Shown: positions 33,982-43,574, numbered from the stretch's first letter. The stretch: 64,000 bases of DNA from Sulfuricaulis sp040901545 (GCF_040901545.1 NZ_JBBDYL010000042.1:1-64000), one strand, 5' to 3'. A program made the numbers and translations. The notes: a model not told the origin generated them from the sequence alone.

Positions 33982-35309
33982 TAATCTCGATGTATTGCCA
34001 CGGCACGGCCACGGCGCTCATCGACAGTGAACAGTAAAATAATACCGGCGACAAAAAACACACAGACAGACAGCAGCGCCTGACGATGGTTACCATGAGT
34101 AATAAATGTCACTATTCCGTAAACCAGCGGACCAATGACCGCGGCGAGTTTCCCGGCCAGGCCCCAAAGGCCGAAAAACTCGGCCGAGCGCTCCGGCGGC
34201 GAAAACTGGCCCACCAAGGCCCGGCCCGCCGACTGACTTGAACCGAGGGCGACTCCGACAAGGTTTGCCACCAACCAGAATGCCGCGCGGCTCTCGGTGA
34301 AAAATGCCAGCACCAGTGCCGCGATCCAGACCGTCAGCGTCACGATCAAGGTCCGTACCGAACCAAGCCGTTCCTGCACCAGACCGAAAAGCAGTGCGCC
34401 GGCCGCAGCCGTGACATTAACGACCAGTATCAGCGATATGATTTCCTGCATGCTGAAGCCCATGACCTGCTGCGCATAAATGGCGGCCAGCACCACCACC
34501 GAATTGATGCCGCAGTAGTAAACCGTCAGTGTAATCAGAAACCGGAAAAGATCTTGATAGCGGCGTGTATTGGAAAGCGTGTCGCGAACGCGCGTGAACC
34601 CCGCGCGGATGTAATTTTCTCCCGCCTTCAACGGCCGGGGCACGGCCCGCTCGCGCAGCCAGATAAAAGTGGGGAACGCCGCCAGTCCGAACATGATCGC
34701 CGTAATCCACATCGTGACCGGGACATACTGCGCCGCCGTATCTCCTTGAGACTGCGCCCAATGGATATAAAGCAGACAGATCCCAAGGACCAGCAAGCCG
34801 CCAAGATAACCGAGCGACCAACCGTAACCCGAAATACGCCCCATCTCGCTCTGGGAAGCAATTTCAGGAAGAAACGCGGCGATAAAATTTTCACCGCTGG
34901 CGAACATAAGGCTGGCGAGGATTACAAACACCATCCCGAGGGCGACGTCTCCCGGACCGACAAAACCCAGCATGGCGGTGAAAAATACGCAGCCAATCGT
35001 GGTAAACGCTAGAAACCGCTTTTTATGCGCGCCGCGGTCGGCGATGGCGCCCAACACCGGGGCGCTGACGAGCACCATGAAATTGGTAAGCGCCATGGCG
35101 ATGGTCCACAGCAATGTCGCCATGCCGCCGGTATCCACCGCGTTGCCGGCAACCACGCCGACGAAATAGGCACTGAACACCGCTGTCAGCACAACCGTGG
35201 TATAGCCGGAGTTGGCAAAATCATACATCGCCCAGGCAAAGATTTCGTGCCGGGCAACCGTCAGATTACCGGGTCGGCGTAGCGTGTTGTCGGAGAAAGA
35301 GGGAATCAC
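33981..35309 (-). CDS. UMF1 (Atg22-like) MFS transporter
   Basis: 442 residues with about twelve membrane helices. The N-terminal EIFAWAMYDFANSGYTTVVL is typical of the UMF1 family related to yeast vacuolar Atg22, which exports amino acids. The bacterial substrate is unknown. It overlaps the acyltransferase gene, and similar transporter-acyltransferase pairs are found with lysophospholipid handling; here that link is only inferred. Confidence 0.85.
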   Translation of the reverse strand: MIPSFSDNTLRRPGNLTVARHEIFAWAMYDFANSGYTTVVLTAVFSAYFVGVVAGNAVDTGGMATLLWTIAMALTNFMVLVSAPVLGAIADRGAHKKRFLAFTTIGCVFFTAMLGFVGPGDVALGMVFVILASLMFASGENFIAAFLPEIASQSEMGRISGYGWSLGYLGGLLVLGICLLYIHWAQSQGDTAAQYVPVTMWITAIMFGLAAFPTFIWLRERAVPRPLKAGENYIRAGFTRVRDTLSNTRRYQDLFRFLITLTVYYCGINSVVVLAAIYAQQVMGFSMQEIISLILVVNVTAAAGALLFGLVQERLGSVRTLIVTLTVWIAALVLAFFTESRAAFWLVANLVGVALGSSQSAGRALVGQFSPPERSAEFFGLWGLAGKLAAVIGPLVYGIVTFITHGNHRQALLSVCVFFVAGIILLFTVDERRGRAVAIHRD

Positions 35310-35373
35310 CCGTGGCTGATTATATTAAGACCGGTGCTCAGTCAAATCAGCATCGGGAGGACAGCATGGCAGT

Positions 35374-35745
35374 TTATCCGGAGGAGACCGACACGGGCGG
35401 CGATGTCTGGGCGGCCACGAAGTCATGCACGATTCGCATAACTTCGGCACAATAGGTGTGATTGACGCGGTAATAAACCTCTTTTCCCCGTTTTTCACAA
35501 AGCAGCAGTTCCGCGTTACGCAAGACCTTCAGATGATGCGAGACCGCAGGACGGCTGATTTTGAACAGCCGCGCAATGTCATTAACGCAAATTTCCTCAC
35601 CGGGTTCGAATACCAGCAGGATCTGCTGGCGGGTGGTATCGCCCAATGCAAAAAAGAAGCGGGAAAAGCGCTCCCAGCCGGGAGGGAGACGGTCAGCGAA
35701 CTTGGAATTCATGCGGCGGGCCGCCGGTATCCGTTCATGAATCAA
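35374..35745 (-). CDS. ArsR-family winged-helix regulator
   Basis: 123 residues. HTH core FFFALGDTTRQQILLVF, then the recognition helix ISRPAVSHHLKVLRNAEL and the wing LLCEKRGKEVYYRVN. No CxC metal-binding motif is seen in the recognition region, so it may not be a metal sensor of the ArsR/SmtB type. The longer start has GGGGG before ATG 35745; an internal ATG at 35712 is possible. A palindrome AACATAATGTT upstream (35810-35820) may be its operator. Confidence 0.8.
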   Translation of the reverse strand: MIHERIPAARRMNSKFADRLPPGWERFSRFFFALGDTTRQQILLVFEPGEEICVNDIARLFKISRPAVSHHLKVLRNAELLLCEKRGKEVYYRVNHTYCAEVMRIVHDFVAAQTSPPVSVSSG

Positions 35746-35809
35746 CCCCCGTTGACTCGCAACAATCGCGATGAGGATATCGGAAACTCGCGATATGTCA
35801 ATATATTAG

Positions 35810-35820
35810 AACATAATGTT
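35810..35820. promoter_or_regulatory. possible ArsR-family operator
   Basis: The perfect palindrome AACAT-A-ATGTT lies in an AT-rich stretch 65 bases upstream of the ArsR-type gene. Such short dyads are typical operators of that family; autoregulation is inferred. Confidence 0.35.
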
Positions 35821-36290
35821 TTAGTATTGTTTAGTTATGCAGGATAGCCGAGTCATTTTTGTTCTCCGTAAAAGTACAAATACGGGTATCACTGTCAGAC
35901 TGGCCAAATAACAAAAAACTTTATCGAAATGCATCCCGGCCCGATCGTTTGGACCGTGAGCATCCTGCTGACTCCCGTCTGAACCCGTGCCAGAGCTTGG
36001 CGGTGTTAAATCAACGAGCGTGAAAACGGCAACAAGAAATCAGTCGACGCGCAAAACAACCAAGTTGCTGTGATAATTGTCACATGGCGGAAATTCCCGC
36101 GTAATGAAATTAAAGCGGGATATTCTCATGGCGGTGCGTGATTTCAATCTTCCCGAGAGTTGAGTATAAAATGCCGCCTAAAGTCCAAAATGATACCGAG
36201 GCACCTGTCGTGGCTCCGCCGCGTCGGGAAATGGCAACCGGATAGTTTGGGAAGAGTCGATACAATAATATATTCTCACAAGGGGTCTAC
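35821..36290. other. intergenic region upstream of the antiporter operon
   Basis: 470 bases without a credible gene. It contains the CRP-like palindrome at 36069-36084, the AT-rich flank of the ArsR-type gene on the left, and probably a long leader for the antiporter operon on the right. AAGGGG stands eight bases before the first ATG. Confidence 0.5.
36069..36084. promoter_or_regulatory. CRP/FNR-type binding site
   Basis: TGTGA-TAATTG-TCACA is a perfect match to the symmetric CRP half-sites, with A/T-rich spacing. It is 207 bases upstream of the first antiporter gene; whether a CRP homologue acts here was not visible in this window. Confidence 0.55.
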
Positions 36291-36764
36291 ATGCATTTTG
36301 CGGCGTTGTTTGCGGTCTTGCTGATTGTGTGGGTTTTGCTCTCCGGACAATTCACATTCATGCATCTCGGTGCCGGAGTTTTATCCAGTATCTTTGTAAC
36401 GTTTATCGCGCTCCGCAAAAAAATCTCCGAGAAAAACGGCATACCCCTGAAAATATTCCTAACGTTGTTCACGTATTGGCCGTGGTTATTGTACAAAATC
36501 ATAATGGCCAATCTCGATGTGGCGTATCGTGTCTGGCATCCCCGGCTGCCCATCTCACCGAGATATGTAAAAGTGCCTTACACCACGAAGACAGATATCG
36601 GGACGGTAACCTACGCCAACTCGATTACCCTCACCCCCGGCACCATAACCGTGACAATCGACAAACGACATTTCCTGGTTCATGCGCTGACTGGAGAAAG
36701 CGCCCAGGAACTTCTTGACGGCGAGATGCATGAGCGCGTGAAAATTCTGGAGCGTCATCCATGA
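36291..36764 (+). CDS. mrpE: Mrp antiporter subunit E
   Basis: 157 residues of the MrpE/MnhE family with two to three membrane helices near the N-terminus (LFAVLLIVWVLLSG and IFLTLFTYWPWLLYKIIMAN) and the family block TYANSITLTPGTITVTID in the C-terminal domain. It opens a ten-gene cation/proton antiporter operon and overlaps the next gene by four bases. Confidence 0.9.
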   Translation: MHFAALFAVLLIVWVLLSGQFTFMHLGAGVLSSIFVTFIALRKKISEKNGIPLKIFLTLFTYWPWLLYKIIMANLDVAYRVWHPRLPISPRYVKVPYTTKTDIGTVTYANSITLTPGTITVTIDKRHFLVHALTGESAQELLDGEMHERVKILERHP

Positions 36765-37018
36765 TGTTTATTGCCGCTGGTGTTGCCATCCTGGTGGCGA
36801 TATTTCTGTTCCTGTTACGAGCCCTGCTGGGTCCGACGACTTATGACCGGATACTCGCGCTTAATGCGATCGGGACAAAAACGGTCATTTTGGTTTCTTT
36901 GATGGGCTTTATCGGGGGGCGCCCGGATTTTCTCGATATCGCCTTGCTATATGCTCTGATGAATTTTATTGCCACAATCGCCATTCTCAAATTTGTCGAA
37001 TACAAGCGCCTTGGATAA
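36761..37018 (+). CDS. mrpF: Mrp antiporter subunit F
   Basis: 85 residues with three membrane helices (MMFIAAGVAILVAIFLFL, GTKTVILVSLMGFIGG, LLYALMNFIATIAILKFVEY), the MrpF/MnhF pattern including GPTTYDRILALNAIGTK. Small membrane subunit needed for the complex. ATGA overlap with mrpE. Confidence 0.9.
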   Translation: MMFIAAGVAILVAIFLFLLRALLGPTTYDRILALNAIGTKTVILVSLMGFIGGRPDFLDIALLYALMNFIATIAILKFVEYKRLG

Positions 37019-37021
37019 ATC

Positions 37022-37336
37022 ATGGATTTTACTTTAATCGTTACCGCTTTCTTCCTCTTTATGGGATGTTTCCTGGCCGTAACCGGCGGTATCGGCGTTC
37101 TGCGCATGCCGGACTTTTACACTCGTCTGCACCCGGCCGGTAAAAGCGACACACTCGCGCAAATATCCATTATGACAGGACTGATAATTTATTCCGGATT
37201 TACTCTGGTTAGCGCCAAGCTCATCCTGATAATGCTGTTCCTGCTGTTTACCGCGCCGACGGCGACTCACGCCGTCGCCAAGGCCGCACATGTGAGCGGG
37301 ATAAAACCGTGGCAGTCAGGCGAACCAAGACGATGA
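37022..37336 (+). CDS. mrpG: Mrp antiporter subunit G
   Basis: 104 residues with three helices and the MrpG/MnhG signature GGIGVLRMPDFYTRLHPAGKSDTLA. It follows mrpF after three bases and overlaps the next gene by four. Confidence 0.9.
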   Translation: MDFTLIVTAFFLFMGCFLAVTGGIGVLRMPDFYTRLHPAGKSDTLAQISIMTGLIIYSGFTLVSAKLILIMLFLLFTAPTATHAVAKAAHVSGIKPWQSGEPRR

Positions 37337-37881
37337 CCACGTATACATTAGACATCATCCTGCTCTTCCTGTTGGTCATTTCCGCGGTCGCCGCGATCTC
37401 GGTTCGCAGTTTGCTCGCCGCAAGCATGTTTCTGGCCATTTACAGTTTGCTGATGGCCCAGATTTGGGTTCACCTCCAAGCGGTTGACGTCGCCTTCACC
37501 GAAGCCGCCGTGGGCGCGGGCATCAGCACGGTCCTGCTGGTCGGGACGCTCGTATACATCAAAGCTGATGAAGTGCCGGCACCACTGGTCCACTGGCCGT
37601 CACTCGCGGCGGTTATGATCACGGGCGCCGTACTTATCTATGGAACACTCGATATGCCGCCGTTTGGAGATCCGACGGCACCGACAAACCTTCATGTCGC
37701 CCCCTATTATATCGCCCATTCCCTGGAGCAAACCCAGGTTCCGAATTTCGTTACCTCGGTGCTGGCGAGTTATCGCGGGTACGATACGTTGTTCGAGACA
37801 GCGGTTATTTTCACCGCCGGGATAAGTCTGATCCTGCTGCTTCGGCAGTCATCGAAACACAAGCGCAAGAAAAGATCATGA
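37333..37881 (+). CDS. MrpA C-terminal/MbhD-E-like subunit (DUF4040)
   Basis: 182 residues. The first ~75 residues (LLFLLVISAVAAISVRSLLAA, AVDVAFTEAAVGAGI) are the DUF4040 domain found at the end of MrpA and in MbhD of membrane-bound hydrogenases. The second half matches the following MbhE/MrpA C-terminal domain (RGYDTLFETAVIFTAGISLI). In classical Mrp these parts are the tail of MrpA; here they stand alone. ATG chosen by overlap with the mrpG stop. Confidence 0.85.
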   Translation: MTTYTLDIILLFLLVISAVAAISVRSLLAASMFLAIYSLLMAQIWVHLQAVDVAFTEAAVGAGISTVLLVGTLVYIKADEVPAPLVHWPSLAAVMITGAVLIYGTLDMPPFGDPTAPTNLHVAPYYIAHSLEQTQVPNFVTSVLASYRGYDTLFETAVIFTAGISLILLLRQSSKHKRKKRS

Positions 37882-38300
37882 AAGAAAACCTTATTGTTCG
37901 TGAAGCGGCGCGGCTTTTAATTCCGTTCATCCTGCTTTTCGGTTTTTACGTCATCGCTCACGGTGAAATAAGCCCCGGGGGAGGGTTCCAGGGCGGAGTC
38001 ATTCTGGCGTCCGCGTTTATCTTGTACACACTGGTATACGGCTCGAAGGATTCAGAACGGGTTTTGAGTTTCCGTGTGAGCGATCCGTTAGCGAGCCTTG
38101 GCGTATTGATTTATGCCGGTGTCGGGGTCGCAACCATGCTGCTGGGCGGGCTGTTTCTCGATTACAACGAATTGAACCCGGCCCACCCGCCGGCTGGACA
38201 GGCGCTGGGAATTTCCCTGGTCGAACTCGGAGTAGGAATTACCGTCTCGGCCGTAATGATTACCTTGTTTAATGAAATAACGCGCGCACTTCGCAAGTAA
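37878..38300 (+). CDS. mrpB: Mrp antiporter subunit B
   Basis: 140 residues of the MnhB domain family with four helices and the characteristic HGEISPGGGFQGGVILAS block. Overlaps the preceding gene by four bases (ATGA). Confidence 0.9.
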   Translation: MKENLIVREAARLLIPFILLFGFYVIAHGEISPGGGFQGGVILASAFILYTLVYGSKDSERVLSFRVSDPLASLGVLIYAGVGVATMLLGGLFLDYNELNPAHPPAGQALGISLVELGVGITVSAVMITLFNEITRALRK

Positions 38301-38304
38301 GAAA

Positions 38305-38664
38305 ATGCAGTGGCTCGGACATTATAATTACTGGATTTACATCGCATTGATGATGATCGGCTTCTATGCCGTCATCGCCAAACCTAATCTCGTCAAAAAA
38401 GTCATCGGCCTGGGCCTGTTTCAGACGGCCGCATTCCTGCTGTACATCTCCATCGGCATGGTCGAAGGGGGGACAGCACCGATTGCCTGGGAGCACGCCA
38501 TTCTGTATGTAAACCCCTTGCCGCACGTGTTGATATTGACCGCCATCGTGGTGGCCGTCAGCACCCTGGCGGTGGCATTGGCATTGTTGATCGCCATCAA
38601 CAGGGCATACGGAACTGTTGAGTCAGATCAGATAGACGCGCAAAACATCAAATCCGGCCGATGA
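38305..38664 (+). CDS. mrpC: Mrp antiporter subunit C (NuoK-like)
   Basis: 119 residues, three helices, NuoK-like fold. GLGLFQTAAFLLYISIG and ALILTAIVVAVSTLAVALAL-type blocks (here HVLILTAIVVAVSTLAVALA) are typical for MrpC/MnhC. Overlaps mrpD by four bases. Confidence 0.9.
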   Translation: MQWLGHYNYWIYIALMMIGFYAVIAKPNLVKKVIGLGLFQTAAFLLYISIGMVEGGTAPIAWEHAILYVNPLPHVLILTAIVVAVSTLAVALALLIAINRAYGTVESDQIDAQNIKSGR

Positions 38665-40151
38665 TTGGTGACAACCTGCCTGTATTAATAGTGGTTGTGC
38701 CATTGCTGGCTGCCCTGGTGATTCCTTTGGTCAGAAAAGGAAATGTCGCCTGGTTCGTGGCAATGACGGCCTGTATCGCGGTATTCGCTGGCGCCATTGC
38801 ATTGCTCGTTCGAGTAAGCGATCACGGCCCCATCAGCTATGCGTTGGGTAATTGGCCGCCACCCATCGGCATTGAGTATCGTGTAGACCGACTTAACTCA
38901 TTCGTGCTGCTGATCGTATCCGGAATCAGCGTCGTGGTCACCCTATTTGCGCGCTTGAGCGTCGCGAAGGAAATCCCGGCTGATCGCATCCATTTTTTCT
39001 ACAGCGCCTACCTCATGTGCATCACCGGTCTGCTCGGCATTACCATCACCGGTGACGCTTTCAATCTTTATGTCTTGCTCGAAATCTCCTCCCTGGCCAC
39101 CTATACCCTGGTGGCGATGGGAACGCAACCCCACGCGTTGCGTGCCAGTTTCAATTATTTGGTGCTCGGCACGATTGGGGCGACCTTTCTCCTTATTGGC
39201 ATCGGTCATCTTTACATGGCCACCGGTACGTTGAACATGCTCGATTTACAGCAGCGACTGCCTGATTTGATGGAAAGCCGCACGGTCCGATCGGGTTTCG
39301 CTTTCATCATTGTTGGCGCGAGTCTGAAATTGGCGTTGTTCCCGTTACACCTGTGGCTGCCGAATGCCTATACCCATGCGCCCTCTTCGGTAACCGCACT
39401 GCTGGCCGCCACCGCCACCAAGGTCGGGGCCTATATTCTGCTGCGCTTTCTGTTCACGATTTTTGGAATTGAATTCAGCTTCGGCACGTTACAAGCCGAT
39501 AAAGTACTGCTGCTGGCGGCATCGGTTGCTGTCATCACGGGGTCTGTTATCGCCATACGCCAGGATAACATCAAGCGCATGCTCGCCTATTCCAGTATCG
39601 CGCAAATTGGTTATATCGCCCTCGGTATCGGATTGGCGTCCGTCACTGGCGTAACGGCCGGGATACTGCATCTGTTCAATCATGCCTTGATGAAGGGCGC
39701 CCTTTTTCTTGCCATCGGTTGTGTCGCCTACCGCGCGGGTCTGGTTAACATCGATTCAATCGCCGGCCTGGGTCGACGTATGCCGTGGACATTCGCCGCC
39801 TTCACGGCGGCGGGGTTGAGTCTTATCGGTATTCCATTAACTACCGGCTTCATCAGCAAGTGGTACCTGGTGCTCGCCGCTTTCGAAAAGGGCTGGTGGC
39901 CGATCGCCGTTCTCGTCTTAATCGGTTCATTGCTCGCGCTGGTCTACGTATGGCGCGTAGTCGAGTCGGCTTATTTTCGGCCGCTATTGAAAAGCGGGCG
40001 AAACATCAAAGAGGCACCGTTTCAGATGCTCGTACCTACATGGATCCTGGTACTGGCAAATATTTACTTTGGGATAAACACCGAACTCACGGTCGGCGCG
40101 GCGAATGAGTCGGCCATCATGCTGCTTGGGGCGATAACGGGTAACCCATGA
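38661..40151 (+). CDS. mrpD: Mrp antiporter subunit D (NuoN-type, first copy)
   Basis: 496 residues with about fourteen helices. It keeps the key charged residues of proton-conducting subunits: Glu in VLLEISSLATYTL (helix 5), Lys in SLKLALFPLHLWLP (helix 7) and Lys in AATATKVGAY (helix 8). It is a core pumping subunit. Four-base overlaps on both sides show tight coupling. Confidence 0.92.
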   Translation: MIGDNLPVLIVVVPLLAALVIPLVRKGNVAWFVAMTACIAVFAGAIALLVRVSDHGPISYALGNWPPPIGIEYRVDRLNSFVLLIVSGISVVVTLFARLSVAKEIPADRIHFFYSAYLMCITGLLGITITGDAFNLYVLLEISSLATYTLVAMGTQPHALRASFNYLVLGTIGATFLLIGIGHLYMATGTLNMLDLQQRLPDLMESRTVRSGFAFIIVGASLKLALFPLHLWLPNAYTHAPSSVTALLAATATKVGAYILLRFLFTIFGIEFSFGTLQADKVLLLAASVAVITGSVIAIRQDNIKRMLAYSSIAQIGYIALGIGLASVTGVTAGILHLFNHALMKGALFLAIGCVAYRAGLVNIDSIAGLGRRMPWTFAAFTAAGLSLIGIPLTTGFISKWYLVLAAFEKGWWPIAVLVLIGSLLALVYVWRVVESAYFRPLLKSGRNIKEAPFQMLVPTWILVLANIYFGINTELTVGAANESAIMLLGAITGNP

Positions 40152-41614
40152 CACCCGATTCATTGATGATTCTGGCAACGGCGATACCGCTTGGCGGCGC
40201 CATTTTGATCGGCCTGAGCGGCCGGTGGCCCAATCTGCGTGAGGCGATAACGCTCACGACCGCGCTGGCGTTATTTGCCTGTGTCGCTGCGCTGGTTCCT
40301 GACGTCCTGGCCGGGGCACGGCCGAAATTGGAGATAGTCACGATTATGCCGGGACTGTTACTTTCGTTTGCCCTTGAACCGTTGGGAATGTTGTTTGCGA
40401 TCGTTGCGTCTTTTCTCTGGATCATGAATTCCATTTACTCCATCGGTTACATGCGTGGAAACCGCGAATCGAATCAGACACGATTTTACGTTTACTTTGC
40501 CGTGGCGCTGTCCAGCACCATGGGTGTCGCCTTGTCCGGGAACTTGTTGACACTGTTTATTTTCTACGAGCTCCTGACGTTATCGACCTACCCGCTCGTT
40601 ACCCATAAAGGCACTGACGAGGCGATTCGCGGTGGCCGGACTTACTTGGGTTTGCTGCTGACCACCTCGATCGGGTTTTTTCTGCTGGCCATCCTCTGGA
40701 CCTGGAATCTCACCGGAACCCTTGAGTTCACGCCGGGTGGAATCCTGGCCGGACACGTCAACGACACCATGGTCGGTTTACTCCTGTTTCTGTACGTCTT
40801 CGGGATAGGAAAAGCCGCGCTGATGCCGCTGCATCGCTGGTTACCCGCAGCCATGGTGGCGCCCACACCGGTAAGCGCCCTGTTACATGCCGTGGCGGTG
40901 GTCAAGGCCGGGGTGTTCGCGGTCGTGAAAGTCATCGTCTATATCTTCGGCATCGATTTCTTGCGCGTTATTGAGAGCGACTGGCTCCTGTATATCGCCG
41001 GCGCGACCATTTTGATAGCTTCGCTCATTGCGCTGCGGCAGGACAATCTCAAGCTGAGGCTCGCGTATTCCACAGTGAGCCAGCTTTCCTATGTCATTCT
41101 GGCCGCGGCCATCCTGGCGCCGCTCTCGATCGTTGGAGCGGCGCTGCATATCGCCGTGCACGCCTTCGGCAAGATAACGTTGTTCTTCGCGGCCGGCTCG
41201 ATCTATACCGCCAGCCATAAGATCCGCGTGAGCGAGCTGGACGGGATTGGCCGGCGCATGCCGTGGACCATGGGGGCGTTCGCGGTCGGCGCGCTCAGCA
41301 TGATCGGCGTACCGCCGACGGCGGGGTTCGTGAGCAAATGGTACATCCTGCTGGCGGCCATGGAGACCGCCAACATGTTCGCGGTTGCCGTACTCATCGG
41401 GAGCACGCTGCTCACAGCCGCGTACTACCTGCCGATCGTTTATGCCGCCTTCTTCCGCAGTCCCGCGAAGGCTGGGCACGCCACGGCACATGGCGAGGCG
41501 CCGCTGTCGGTCGTGTTGGCAACGGTCGCCACCGCCATCCTGACGATATTGCTGTTCTGGTTTCCGGGGCTGCCGTTGCAACTGGCGGACGGGCTAACGG
41601 GAGGAAAACCATGA
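40148..41614 (+). CDS. proton-conducting antiporter subunit, second MrpD-like
   Basis: 488 residues of the same antiporter-like family. Glu in FYELLTLSTYP, Lys in GKAALMPLHRWLP and Lys in AVAVVKAGVF are all present, so it is expected to conduct protons. A second MrpD-type subunit in place of a long MrpA is characteristic of split Mrp/Mbh-type loci. Coupled by ATGA to the genes before and after. Confidence 0.88.
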   Translation: MTPDSLMILATAIPLGGAILIGLSGRWPNLREAITLTTALALFACVAALVPDVLAGARPKLEIVTIMPGLLLSFALEPLGMLFAIVASFLWIMNSIYSIGYMRGNRESNQTRFYVYFAVALSSTMGVALSGNLLTLFIFYELLTLSTYPLVTHKGTDEAIRGGRTYLGLLLTTSIGFFLLAILWTWNLTGTLEFTPGGILAGHVNDTMVGLLLFLYVFGIGKAALMPLHRWLPAAMVAPTPVSALLHAVAVVKAGVFAVVKVIVYIFGIDFLRVIESDWLLYIAGATILIASLIALRQDNLKLRLAYSTVSQLSYVILAAAILAPLSIVGAALHIAVHAFGKITLFFAAGSIYTASHKIRVSELDGIGRRMPWTMGAFAVGALSMIGVPPTAGFVSKWYILLAAMETANMFAVAVLIGSTLLTAAYYLPIVYAAFFRSPAKAGHATAHGEAPLSVVLATVATAILTILLFWFPGLPLQLADGLTGGKP

Positions 41615-41859
41615 TGCGGCGACTGCATTGGCTGGCGCGTCCCGGCAGTATTCGCAGGCTGTGGGTCGTGTTCATCGCGGTGCTGACGGCGACCGTGATC
41701 GCCGACCTCGTGATTCACCGGCATGCCTACTTCGTAACCGATGGCACGTTCGCCTTTTACGGTTGGTACGGGTTCGCGACCTGCGTGGGGCTGATCCTGA
41801 TCGCGAAACTGCTTGGTGTAATGCTCAAGCGCAAGGATGATTACTATGATCAGCGCTGA
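41611..41859 (+). CDS. small membrane protein within the antiporter operon (82 aa)
   Basis: Two predicted helices (LWVVFIAVLTATVIADLVI and FATCVGLILIAKLLGVML) and a basic, Tyr/Asp-containing tail (KRKDDYYDQR). No family named, but small two-helix subunits occur in related loci. GGGAGG before ATG 41611, which overlaps the preceding stop; the next gene begins inside its 3' end. Confidence 0.75.
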   Translation: MMRRLHWLARPGSIRRLWVVFIAVLTATVIADLVIHRHAYFVTDGTFAFYGWYGFATCVGLILIAKLLGVMLKRKDDYYDQR

Positions 41860-43543
41860 GGTGGCATACCTTTTTCCTCCGGCTCTGATTTTGATTGTCG
41901 GCGCCCTCCTATTGCCAGCGGTGCGTGGTGTGGCACGCCACATCCTGGTCCTCGGGCTTCCGCTCGCCGCTCTGGCGATGATCTGGCGCGTGCCCGACGG
42001 GCCGGTGCTGTCCGCGCCGTTCCTCGATTACACCGTGGTTCCGCTCGCGGGCAGTAGCGTGGGCCGCCTGTTCGCCACCGTGTTCGCCCTCATGGCGTTC
42101 GCCGGCGGGTTGTTCGGCCTGAAACAATCGCGCCTGATCGAGCAGGTCGCGGCGCTGATCTACGCAGGCAGCGCCGTCGGCGTCGCGCTTTGCGGCGATC
42201 TGATCTCGTTGTTCGTTTACTGGGAGGTCATGGCGCTCGCCTCCACCGTGATCATCTGGTGCGCGGGAACGATCAATGCGTACCGCGCGAGCTTGCGTTA
42301 CATCCTGATTCATTTGCTCGGCGGCGTGGTCCTCATGGCCGGCATCGTCGGTCATGTAGCCGATACCGGCTCCATTGCCTTCGTCGCCATGCAGCCCGAC
42401 AGCACCGCGCACTGGCTGATACTGCTCGGGTTCCTGCTCAACGCCGGCGCGCCGCCGCTGTCGGCCTGGATACCCGATGCCTATCCCGAAGCCAGCCCGA
42501 GCGGCACCGTGTTCCTGTCGGCATTCACGACCAAGACGGCGGTGTTCGTGCTGTGGGTCGGCTTTCCCGGCGCGAGCGTACTAATTTACGTCGGGCTGTA
42601 CATGATTTTCTACGGCATCATCTACGCGCTGCTCGAGAACGACATGCGCCGCATCCTCGCCTACAGCATCGTCAACCAGGTCGGCTTCATGGTTGCCGGC
42701 ATCGGCGTTGGAACGGAGATGGCGCTCAATGGTGCTGCTGCTCACGCCTTTACCCATATTATCTACAAGGCGCTGCTGCTGATGTCCGCCGGAGCAGTGC
42801 TGTACATGACTGGCAAGCGCAAGTGCACTGATTTGGGTGGCTTGTTCCAGAACATGCCGGTCACCACCGTTTGTGGAATCATCGGCGCGTTGTCGATTTC
42901 AGCGTTTCCGTTGACATCGGGGTTCATCTCGAAAGCGATGATCTCACAGTCGGCCGCCGACGAACATCTGGTGATCACCTGGTTTCTGCTGGCCGCGGCG
43001 TCCGCCGGCGTATTTCTGCACGCGGGCATTAAGTTTCCCTGGTTCGTGTTCTTCCATAAGGATTCGGGGCTTCGACCGTCCGATCCGCCGCGTAACATGC
43101 AGTTGGCGATGCTGCTATTTTCATTCCTGTGCATCGGCATCGGGCTGTTCCCACAGTCCCTCTACGCGATTCTCCCATACGACGTTGACTACATTCCATA
43201 CACGATGGATCACGTGGTATCGCATCTGCAATTGTTGCTGTTCGCCGGACTTGCCTTCTTCGTTCTGCTGCCGCAGATGCAGCGCACGCGCACGATTAGC
43301 CTCGATTTCGACTGGCTGTACCGGCGCGCGGGTTCTCTTCTAATTCACCGCGGAGATGCACTGCTGGTGTCTCTGTGCAGTGCATGGCATGCATCGGCAA
43401 TGAGGCTTGGGCACAAACTATTCCCGGCACCCAACGCACGTAACACACTAAACCGTCCGAGGGCGGCGCGAAGCTCAATTGGAACGTTCGTCCTGCTAAC
43501 GACGCTGATGCTGCTCGCCTACCTGATCCTCGATCTGTTCTAA
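41846..43543 (+). CDS. antiporter-like subunit, third MrpD/NuoL-type
   Basis: About 565 residues with about fifteen helices. Glu in VYWEVMALAST and Lys in AFTTKTAVF are present, but the helix-7 motif reads NAGAPPLSAWIPDAY, so the usual Lys and His of KxxxxPLHxWLP are missing. This is a known subtype of Mrp-associated antiporter proteins (APEASPSGTVFLSAFTTK block). The ATG at 41846 has AAGGA eight bases upstream; one at 41837 is three codons earlier. Last gene of the operon. Confidence 0.85.
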   Translation: MISAEVAYLFPPALILIVGALLLPAVRGVARHILVLGLPLAALAMIWRVPDGPVLSAPFLDYTVVPLAGSSVGRLFATVFALMAFAGGLFGLKQSRLIEQVAALIYAGSAVGVALCGDLISLFVYWEVMALASTVIIWCAGTINAYRASLRYILIHLLGGVVLMAGIVGHVADTGSIAFVAMQPDSTAHWLILLGFLLNAGAPPLSAWIPDAYPEASPSGTVFLSAFTTKTAVFVLWVGFPGASVLIYVGLYMIFYGIIYALLENDMRRILAYSIVNQVGFMVAGIGVGTEMALNGAAAHAFTHIIYKALLLMSAGAVLYMTGKRKCTDLGGLFQNMPVTTVCGIIGALSISAFPLTSGFISKAMISQSAADEHLVITWFLLAAASAGVFLHAGIKFPWFVFFHKDSGLRPSDPPRNMQLAMLLFSFLCIGIGLFPQSLYAILPYDVDYIPYTMDHVVSHLQLLLFAGLAFFVLLPQMQRTRTISLDFDWLYRRAGSLLIHRGDALLVSLCSAWHASAMRLGHKLFPAPNARNTLNRPRAARSSIGTFVLLTTLMLLAYLILDLF

Positions 43544-43574
43544 TACAGTGATTGTTGTCACGTGAGATGATCCT

